A DNA stretch of 64,000 bases from Pseudomonas sp. MN1F. GTDB taxonomy: Bacteria; Pseudomonadota; Gammaproteobacteria; Pseudomonadales; Pseudomonadaceae. The position numbers and the translations under genes were made by a program. How positions within the stretch are numbered: the first letter of the stretch is position 1; each line of letters starts with the position of its first letter. The DNA is taken from assembly GCF_009391885.1 (NCBI RefSeq), contig NZ_VZII01000014.1:186001-250000 (forward strand). The letters run 5' to 3'. The notes beneath the pieces were generated by a model that saw only the letters and a program-made list of their open reading frames with translations, did no database searches and was not told the origin of the DNA. Shown one piece after another: positions 54,942 through 64,000 of this stretch.

Positions 54942-55469
54942 TCAGCCCTTCAGTTCGGTTGGCTGGATCACTTCTACCCAGTAACCGTCCGGGTCCTTGA
55001 TGAAGGCCAGGTGGTTCATGCGGCCGTCTTGCAGGCGCTTCTGGAACGGCACGTCGAGGGCTTCGAAACGCGCACAGGCTTCACGTACGTCCGGCACCGA
55101 GACGCAGATGTGGCCAAAGCCACGAGGGTCGGTGTTGCCGTTGTGGTAGGCGAAATCCGCGTCGTTTTCGGTGCCGTGGTTGTGGGTCAGCTCCAGCACG
55201 CCCGGGATCGACTTCATCCACTGGTGGCGGGCAGCGTCGTCGGCAGGGATCTGTGCCGGGTCGACCAGCGCCAGGAAGTACAGGCTGAAGGCAGCTTCCG
55301 GGAAGTCGCGCTTGTCGACCAGGCGGAAGCCCAGCACGCGGGTGTAGAAGTCCAGCGACTTCTCGATGTCCTTGACCCGCAGCATGGTGTGGTTGAAGAC
55401 GAACTGGGCGGTAGCGGCGTCTGGCTGTGCGGTGACGCCAGGCAGGGTTTGCAGATCGTGCAGGCTCAT
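54942..55469 (-). CDS. gloA: Lactoylglutathione lyase (glyoxalase I)
   Basis: 175 residues. Converts the methylglyoxal-glutathione hemithioacetal to S-lactoylglutathione. Family blocks: FNHTMLRVKDIEKSLDFYTR (His27 ligand), VLELTHNHGTE (about 94-104), GFGHICVSVPD near 117-127, and DPDGYWVEVIQP near 159-170, which supply the His/Glu metal ligands. The length (about 175) and the GTEND insertion are typical of Zn-type proteobacterial enzyme. ATG 55469 is used; a longer upstream frame has no family match. Confidence 0.92.
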   Translation of the reverse strand: MSLHDLQTLPGVTAQPDAATAQFVFNHTMLRVKDIEKSLDFYTRVLGFRLVDKRDFPEAAFSLYFLALVDPAQIPADDAARHQWMKSIPGVLELTHNHGTENDADFAYHNGNTDPRGFGHICVSVPDVREACARFEALDVPFQKRLQDGRMNHLAFIKDPDGYWVEVIQPTELKG

Positions 55470-55558
55470 GGGTACTCCAGAGACGGGGCTGGCAACCAGG
55501 TGCCAGCGAAACAGACAGGAGGCCATGATACGTCAGTGAAGCGTTTGCGCAAATGAAA

Positions 55559-55585
55559 GCGCCCTGCTCGGGGGGAGCAGGGCGC
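55559..55585. terminator. Hairpin behind mvaT
   Basis: GCGCCCTGCTC-GGGGG-GAGCAGGGCGC, perfect 11-base arms. On the minus strand it is followed by TTTCATTT, so it is likely the mvaT terminator. Confidence 0.7.
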
Positions 55586-55596
55586 CGGAATTAGAG

Positions 55597-55612
55597 GCCC
55601 GCATGTGCGGGC
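55597..55612. other. Second hairpin behind mvaT
   Basis: GCCCGC-ATGT-GCGGGC, perfect arms. No T tract; may be part of the same transcript end. Confidence 0.5.
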
Positions 55613-55697
55613 GCGTGATGGGGTCGCTAGTCCTTTAGCTGTCTCGATACTGCTGCAGCCGTTGTGAAAAAAGTGTGAAGTGGGTGTTGACGTTTCA

Positions 55698-56057
55698 TCA
55701 GCGAACCCAGCTCTCCACGGTAGTGGCCCCATACTGTTCTTTCCACGCCTTGAGGCCGCGGTGGTTGCCGCCTTTGGTCTCGATCAGCTCGCCGGTGTGC
55801 GGGTTTTCGTAGACTTTAACCACGCGCGGGCGGCGCTGCTGTTTCGGTGCACTGACAGCACCACGGGTAACCGCCTTCGGGTCGAGGATGGCGATGATAT
55901 CGCGCAGACTTTTGTCATAGCTTTTCATCAGGCCGACTAGTTTCTGCTCGAATTCGATTTCGCGTTTGAGGCCGGCATCCTTTTTCAGCGCCTCCAGTTG
56001 CGCCATCTGTTCCTGGAGCGCTTTTTCGGCAGCACGAAACTCTGCAAGTCTGGACAC
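55698..56057 (-). CDS. mvaT: H-NS-type transcriptional regulator of the MvaT family (TurB-like)
   Basis: 119 residues. N-terminal coiled-coil dimerization/oligomerization helix (about 1-55; RLAEFRAAEKALQEQMAQLE) and a C-terminal AT-rich-DNA binding domain (about 80-119; ENPHTGELIETKGGNHRGLK). It is the functional counterpart of H-NS in Pseudomonas, which silences foreign DNA. The start is GTG 56057 with AGGAG 9-13 bases upstream, while the open frame runs further. P. putida has several paralogues (TurA to TurE); by this neighbourhood it is probably TurB. Confidence 0.9.
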   Translation of the reverse strand: MSRLAEFRAAEKALQEQMAQLEALKKDAGLKREIEFEQKLVGLMKSYDKSLRDIIAILDPKAVTRGAVSAPKQQRRPRVVKVYENPHTGELIETKGGNHRGLKAWKEQYGATTVESWVR

Positions 56058-56403
56058 TGTAATCACTCCTGTACGTCTTCCGTGGCAGGGCGTGACGAAC
56101 ATTGACAAGGACTAAACGCCCGCCACGCGGGTGGGTAACACTGTTCGCTGAGATCGAGTGTAGACACTTGCCGGACTTCGGTAAACCGCAAACTTTTTAT
56201 AAGTAAACGGGAACTTTCCAAGTTTTCCGGGCGGTAACTCAAACGGTTTGCGATCCGTCTTCGAGGGCTTCTAGACCATGGTCCAATAGCCCGGAGCAGA
56301 GCGGTTGGGCGATCATTTCAGATGATGGTCGGCGCATGTTCGGCCGCGACGCATTAGCGTGGCGCAGGGTGCGCCACGGTTTGTTTTTTCGCCTTTCTTG
56401 TGG
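56058..56403. other. Intergenic region between mvaT and the porin gene
   Basis: About 345 bases with AT-rich segments (CAAACTTTTTATAAG at 56190) as expected for an autoregulated mvaT promoter. The minus-strand open frame 56239-56574 has no good start site and overlaps the porin, so I do not call it. Confidence 0.5.
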
Positions 56404-57705
56404 ATGTTCCCTCGCATGTTTTCCCCCCTTCCTCTCGCCCCCGGGCGCCGTGTTGCCGGCCTGTTCCTGTTGTGTACCGGCGCGCATGCCCAGGCCGCCG
56501 GTTTTCTTGAAGACACGCGTGCCAAGCTCGAAGCACGCACTGTCTATTTCAACCGGGATTTTCGTGACGGCCACAGCAGTTCCAGCCAGGGTGCGTCAAA
56601 ACGTGAAGAGTCGGCGCAAGGCTTCATTCTCAATGTGCAGTCGGGTTATACCCAGGGCCCGGTCGGCTTTGGCGTGGATGCACTGGGCATGTTAGGGATC
56701 AAGCTCGATTCCAGCCCGGCCGACAGTAACAGTGGTTTGCTGCCGTCTTCCGGGCACGACCCACGGCACTCCGCCGACCAATACGCGAAGATGGGCCTGG
56801 CGGCCAAGGTCAAGGTTTCCAGTACGGTGCTGAAGTATGGCTCGATGATGCCGGACGTACCGCTGTTGAAATACAACGATGGTCGCCTGCTGCCGACCCT
56901 GTTCCACGGTGCGATGCTCACCTCCGAAGAAGTGCGCGACCTGAAGTTCACACTGGCCCGGCTGGACAAGTACACCGCGCGTGATTCCACCGATCGCCAG
57001 GATATTCGCGTGCATTGCAAGAACAAGCGCTATGCCTGCGATACCGAAGCCGACCACTTTGACCTGGCCGGCCTGGACTACCGTTTCAATGACCGGTTCA
57101 GTGCCCAGTATCAGGTCGCCAAGCTGGAAAACATCTACCGCCAGCATTTCCTTGGCCTGGTCGCCAGCCAGCCGCTCGCCGTCGGCAGCCTGTCGGCAGA
57201 CCTGCGGCTGATCAAGAGCGATGACATCGGCAATGCCCGCGCTGGCGAGATCGACCACCGGGCCTTCAGCGGCATGCTCGGCTACAGCCTGGGAGGGCAC
57301 AAGATCAGCGCCGGCTGGCAGCGCATGTACGGCGAAAGTGCCATGCCGTACCTCGATGGCAGCAACCCGTACCTGGTCAACTACGCCCAGGTCAACGACT
57401 TCGCCGCCGCCCAGGAGCGCTCCTGGCAGTTGCGTTACGACTACGACTTCAAAGCCCTCGGCGTGCCCGGCCTGAGCTTCTTCACCCGCTACATCAACGG
57501 CGACCACATCAAGGTCCCGGGCAGCAATGCCGAAGGCAAGGAATGGGAACGCGACACCGAGCTCAAGTACCAGGTGCAGAGCGGCACCTTCAAGGATGTC
57601 AGCGTGCGCCTGCGCAACTCCACGTACCGCAGCAACTACGAGAAGTGGGCGCGGGACATGGACGAGACACGGGTCATCGTCAGCTATAACTTCTCTATCT
57701 TCTGA
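56404..57705 (+). CDS. OprD-family outer-membrane porin
   Basis: 433 residues with a signal peptide (about 1-28, ending AQA) and mature start AGFLEDTRAKLEARTVYFNR, typical of OprD porins. C-terminal barrel strand VIVSYNFSIF with final Phe. It contains a cysteine pair (CKNKRYACDT, about 214-223). OprD members transport basic amino acids, dipeptides or aromatic acids; the ligand is not visible. ATG 56404 and 56416 are both possible; the first is used. Confidence 0.88.
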   Translation: MFPRMFSPLPLAPGRRVAGLFLLCTGAHAQAAGFLEDTRAKLEARTVYFNRDFRDGHSSSSQGASKREESAQGFILNVQSGYTQGPVGFGVDALGMLGIKLDSSPADSNSGLLPSSGHDPRHSADQYAKMGLAAKVKVSSTVLKYGSMMPDVPLLKYNDGRLLPTLFHGAMLTSEEVRDLKFTLARLDKYTARDSTDRQDIRVHCKNKRYACDTEADHFDLAGLDYRFNDRFSAQYQVAKLENIYRQHFLGLVASQPLAVGSLSADLRLIKSDDIGNARAGEIDHRAFSGMLGYSLGGHKISAGWQRMYGESAMPYLDGSNPYLVNYAQVNDFAAAQERSWQLRYDYDFKALGVPGLSFFTRYINGDHIKVPGSNAEGKEWERDTELKYQVQSGTFKDVSVRLRNSTYRSNYEKWARDMDETRVIVSYNFSIF

Positions 57706-57726
57706 GTCGAGATATCGGGCGGTGCC

Positions 57727-58476
57727 ATGAAAGACGTTCTGCTGATCGGTATCGGCCCAGGCGACCCGCGGCAGATCACCATGGAAGCAATCGAGGCACT
57801 GCGTCGCGCCAGCGTGTTCTTCGTGCTCGACAAAGGCGCCGGCAAGGGTGATCTGCTGCGCTTGCGCAAGGCGATCCTCGAGCGCTACCGGCCCGAGGGT
57901 GGCTACCGCCTGGTGCAAGTGGCGGACCCGCGGCGCGATGCCGAGGCGGATGACTACGCAGGCGCGGTGCACGACTGGCATCGCCAGCGTGCCGCGCTGT
58001 ATGCCCGGTTGATCAGCGAAGAGATGGGCGCCGAGGATATCGGCGCCTTTTTGCTTTGGGGTGAGCCGGGGCTCTACGACAGCACCTTGCGTATTCTTGC
58101 CCTGGTCCGCGAACGCGGTGTGGCGCTGCGCCTGCAGGTGATTCCCGGTATCAGCAGTGTGCAGGCCCTGGCGGCGCGGCACCAGTTCCCCCTCAACCGC
58201 ATTGGCGAGCCGCTGACCGTACTGCCAGGGCGGCGCCTGGCCGAGCAGGGGCAGGTGGACAATGTGGTGGTGATGCTCGACGGGCAATGTGCCTTTGCGG
58301 CGCTGGAGGATCCGGCGCTGGTGATCTACTGGGGCGCTTACCTGGGCACTGCCGATGAAGTGCTGATCGCCGGGCCTTTGCAGGCCGTGAAGGCACGGAT
58401 ACTTGAGGTGCGCGAGCGGGAGCGGCTGCGCATGGGGTGGATCATGGATACCTATCTGTTGCGCAGAGAGCTTTGA
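57727..58476 (+). CDS. cobF: Precorrin-6A synthase (deacetylating)
   Basis: 249 residues, SAM-dependent methyltransferase of the aerobic cobalamin pathway, which methylates C-1 of precorrin-5 with loss of acetate. Visible: MKDVLLIGIGPGDPRQIT (about 1-18, SAM P-loop), DIGAFLLWGEPGLYDS (about 104-119) and IPGISSVQALAARHQFPLNR (about 139-158). It is the only cob gene in the window, 21 bases after the porin stop, and no B12 riboswitch is seen next to it. Confidence 0.9.
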   Translation: MKDVLLIGIGPGDPRQITMEAIEALRRASVFFVLDKGAGKGDLLRLRKAILERYRPEGGYRLVQVADPRRDAEADDYAGAVHDWHRQRAALYARLISEEMGAEDIGAFLLWGEPGLYDSTLRILALVRERGVALRLQVIPGISSVQALAARHQFPLNRIGEPLTVLPGRRLAEQGQVDNVVVMLDGQCAFAALEDPALVIYWGAYLGTADEVLIAGPLQAVKARILEVRERERLRMGWIMDTYLLRREL

Positions 58477-58492
58477 GTGGCATTACCGCCGC

Positions 58493-58843
58493 TCAAGGCG
58501 TACCCAGAATCTCCACCACCTTGTCGCGCAGCTGGTCGATGCTGAACGGCTTGCCGATCATGTGCATGCCCTCCGGCACCTCGAAACTCTCGGCATAGCC
58601 ACTGGCAAACAGCACTGGCAGCAACGGCCGCGCCGCACGGGCCTTGGCTGCCAGCGCCTCACCGCGCATGTCCGGCAGGCCCACGTCGGTCACCAACAGG
58701 GCCAGTTGCTGGCTGGTATCCTCGATCACCTTCAGCGCTGCCGTGGCGTTTTCTGCCTCGAGGGTGCTGTAGCCCAATTCGTCGAGCACTTCGACCATCA
58801 GCATGCGTACGATGTCGTCGTCTTCGACTACCAGAAGGTGCAT
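58493..58843 (-). CDS. Single-domain response regulator
   Basis: 116 residues; a receiver alone. Acid pair EDDD (about 7-10), phosphoacceptor Asp in LLVTDVGLPDMRG (about 49-61), and Lys in IGKPFSIDQ. It is the CheY-like form with no output domain. It lies convergent with cobF and divergent from the hybrid kinase, so the kinase could be its partner. Confidence 0.88.
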   Translation of the reverse strand: MHLLVVEDDDIVRMLMVEVLDELGYSTLEAENATAALKVIEDTSQQLALLVTDVGLPDMRGEALAAKARAARPLLPVLFASGYAESFEVPEGMHMIGKPFSIDQLRDKVVEILGTP

Positions 58844-59096
58844 GGTTGTATTCCTGTTAAAAAAAGGCATGTCCCTACTCTGTGCGCCAGGCAGGGACAG
58901 AAGTTCCCGAGGATACCGACTGTGGCACAACGATGGAACGAATCTCACAGGCAGCCTTCAAATACTGGCTAAATGCCCTGCCGAAGCGGCCCAAGCGGGT
59001 TAGACTCGCTTGTTAACCGGTGAGCGCAGCGGCAGATAACAACAGGCTTCAGCCGCCACACTTTTCAATGGACCTTTTTTGCGCGGGCGTTTTCAA

Positions 59097-62560
<3,464 letters not shown>

Positions 62561-62564
<4 letters not shown>

Positions 62565-63382
62565 CTAGCGAGCGCAACACCGACATCGAGATCCGGCTGC
62601 TGATCGAGGCGATCTACCTCAAATACAGCTACGATTTTCGCAACTATTCCGGCGCTTCGATCAAGCGCCGGATCCTCCATGCGCTGCGCCAGTTCGACTG
62701 CCTCACGGTGTCGGCGCTGCAGGAGCGGGTGCTGCACGACCCGAGCATGTTCATGCAGTTGCTGCAGTACCTGACGATCCCGGTCAGCGAGATGTTCCGC
62801 GACCCCAGCCACTTCCTCGCGCTGCGCCAGGAAGTGGTGCCGCTGCTGCGCACCTGGCCGTCTATCAAGGTGTGGATTGCCGGCTGCAGCACCGGTGAAG
62901 AGGTGTATTCGATGGCCATCCTGCTGCGCGAGGAGGGCCTGCTCGAACGCACCATCATTTACGCCACCGACATCAACCCGCACTCGCTGGACCGTGCCAA
63001 GCAGGGCATCTACTCGATGCAGAGCATGCGCGAGTACGAAGAAAACTACCGCCTGGCCGGTGGCCGCCGCGACTTTGCCGAGTACTACACCGCCGCCTAT
63101 GGCAACGCCATCATGGACAGCAGCCTGCGTGACAACGTGACCTTTGCCGACCACAGCCTGGCCACCGACAGCGTGTTTTCCGAGACCCAGTTGGTGTCGT
63201 GCCGCAATGTGCTGATCTATTTCAACAAGGCGCTGCAGGACCGCGCCCTCGGGCTGTTCCACGAGTCCTTGTGCCACCGTGGCTTCCTGGTACTGGGCAG
63301 CAAGGAATCGGTAGACTTTTCGGCCTACAGCGAGCGCTTCGAGCCGCTGGTCAAGCCCGAACGGATCTACCGCAAATCATGA
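62561..63382 (+). CDS. CheR-type protein-glutamate methyltransferase
   Basis: 273 residues from TTG 62561, which overlaps the kinase stop (TTGA) and has GGAG 6-9 bases upstream; ATG 62537 would add 8 residues. N-terminal all-helix domain, then SAM motif WIAGCSTGEEVYSMAI near 99-114 and the CheR block VSCRNVLIYFNKALQD near 211-226. It methylates a partner protein; unlike CheR of chemotaxis, no chemoreceptor is in the cluster. Confidence 0.88.
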
Positions 63383-63954
63383 ACGGCGTGCGTGCGGTGG
63401 TCATCGGCGCCTCGGCAGGCGGCGTCACGGCGCTGTTCACGGTGCTCGGCGCGCTGCCGGCCAGTTTTGCCATTCCGGTCTTGTGCGTGCTGCACCTGCC
63501 AGACGACCGCCACAGCCAGTTGGCCGAGGTGCTGCAACGGCGCGTGCAGCTGCCGGTGCGCCAGGCTTGCGACAAGCAAGCCATTGCCCCTGGGCAGATC
63601 TACGTGGCCGGGCCGGGTTACCACCTGTCGGTGGAGGCCGACTTCAGCCTGTCGCTGAGCCAGGAGGAGCCGGTGCATTTCTCGCGCCCGGCCATCGATT
63701 TTCTGTTCACTTCGGCGGCCGATGCCTACGGCCCCGGGTTGCTCGGCGTGCTACTTACCGGTGCCAATGAAGATGGTGCCCAAGGGCTTGCCTACATCAA
63801 GAACAACGGCGGCCGGACCGTGGTCCAGGACCCCCGCGACGCACAGGTGGCACTGATGCCGGAGGCCGCACTGGCCCTGCACACGCCTGACCTTATTCTT
63901 TCTCTGAGCGGTATCGGGCAGTTGCTCGCTACCCTGGAACCCAGCGCATGCTAA
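63379..63954 (+). CDS. CheB-type methylesterase domain protein without receiver
   Basis: 191 residues. Catalytic Ser12 in VVIGASAGGV, histidine in VLHLPDDRHSQL (about 38-49) and Asp in LLTGANEDGAQGL (about 134-146), the CheB catalytic triad pattern. It lacks the N-terminal receiver domain of usual CheB, so phosphorylation control must come from elsewhere. Overlaps CheR by four bases (ATGA). Confidence 0.88.
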   Translation: MNGVRAVVIGASAGGVTALFTVLGALPASFAIPVLCVLHLPDDRHSQLAEVLQRRVQLPVRQACDKQAIAPGQIYVAGPGYHLSVEADFSLSLSQEEPVHFSRPAIDFLFTSAADAYGPGLLGVLLTGANEDGAQGLAYIKNNGGRTVVQDPRDAQVALMPEAALALHTPDLILSLSGIGQLLATLEPSAC

Positions 63955-64000
63955 GCCACACCCCTGCCAAACTGCTGATCGTCGACGACCTGCCGGAAAA
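63948..64000 (+). CDS. Receiver-containing protein (partial, cut by window edge)
   Basis: Starts ATG 63948, overlapping the preceding stop by 7 bases (ATGCTAA). Only 17 codons are visible: MLSHTPAKLLIVDDLPE, the first strand and acidic pair of a receiver domain. It could be a response regulator or another hybrid kinase. Confidence 0.7.
   Translation, partial: MLSHTPAKLLIVDDLPE

Noticed and set aside
56239..56574. Minus-strand open frame opposite the porin start
   Set aside because: Overlaps the porin signal peptide region on the opposite strand and has no family resemblance.

Overview
The window looks like a chromosome segment of a fluorescent Pseudomonas of the P. putida group. It is GC-rich and carries the typical P. 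putida REP palindromes (GGCCTCTTCGCGGGT and variants) between genes. It also has a pyoverdine locus (pvdA, mbtH, an fpvGHJKCDEF-like operon), an MvaT/TurB-type nucleoid protein, an LpxO lipid A hydroxylase, an OprD-family porin, and cobalamin riboswitches. I see no tRNA, rRNA, CRISPR array or intact insertion sequence.

Layout. 1-5.6 kb: two cobalamin-riboswitch units on the minus strand, one for a BtuF/BtuC-like ABC importer and one for a TonB-dependent receptor, with a DUF1624 membrane protein between them. 5.6-21.2 kb: core and accessory metabolism genes mixed with regulators (GNAT, AhpD-like, LpxO, ThpR, quinone reductase/TetR pair, AraC/YahK-type alcohol dehydrogenase, SotB exporter, LysE/AraC, LysR/NfsB, lone cysteine desulfurase, LysR/acyl-CoA dehydrogenase, TerC). 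21.3-28.5 kb: a PstS-OmpA fusion, a four-gene polyamine-type ABC importer, a RibB-GCHII hybrid and a DUF1330 gene; the last two groups share a TGGTATACCA-type palindrome. 28.5-31.6 kb: pirin, a secreted esterase and a LysR regulator.

31.6-38.5 kb: one minus-strand operon purU-folD-soxB-soxD-soxA-soxG. It oxidises sarcosine, passes the methyl carbon to tetrahydrofolate and releases it as formate. 38.7-49.5 kb: pyoverdine region. mbtH and a type II thioesterase lie downstream of an iron-starvation (PvdS-type) box. The eight-gene fpvGHJK-CDEF-like operon, for reducing and releasing iron from ferripyoverdine in the periplasm, has a Fur-box-like sequence upstream. pvdA (ornithine hydroxylase) has a textbook TAAAT-N16-CGT box. 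Divergent from pvdA, a FlxA-like gene has a sigma-28 (FliA) promoter.

50-56 kb: PbpG, then an AT-richer islet with an orphan fimbrial-type adhesin and a small putative lipoprotein whose coding start contains a (TGCT)16 tetranucleotide tract, a strong phase-variation candidate. Small conserved hypotheticals, a shikimate dehydrogenase-like enzyme, glyoxalase I and MvaT follow. 56.4-64 kb: an OprD-family porin, CobF, a lone receiver, and a signalling cluster of a hybrid histidine kinase with three receivers, CheR, a receiver-less CheB and a receiver protein cut off by the right edge.
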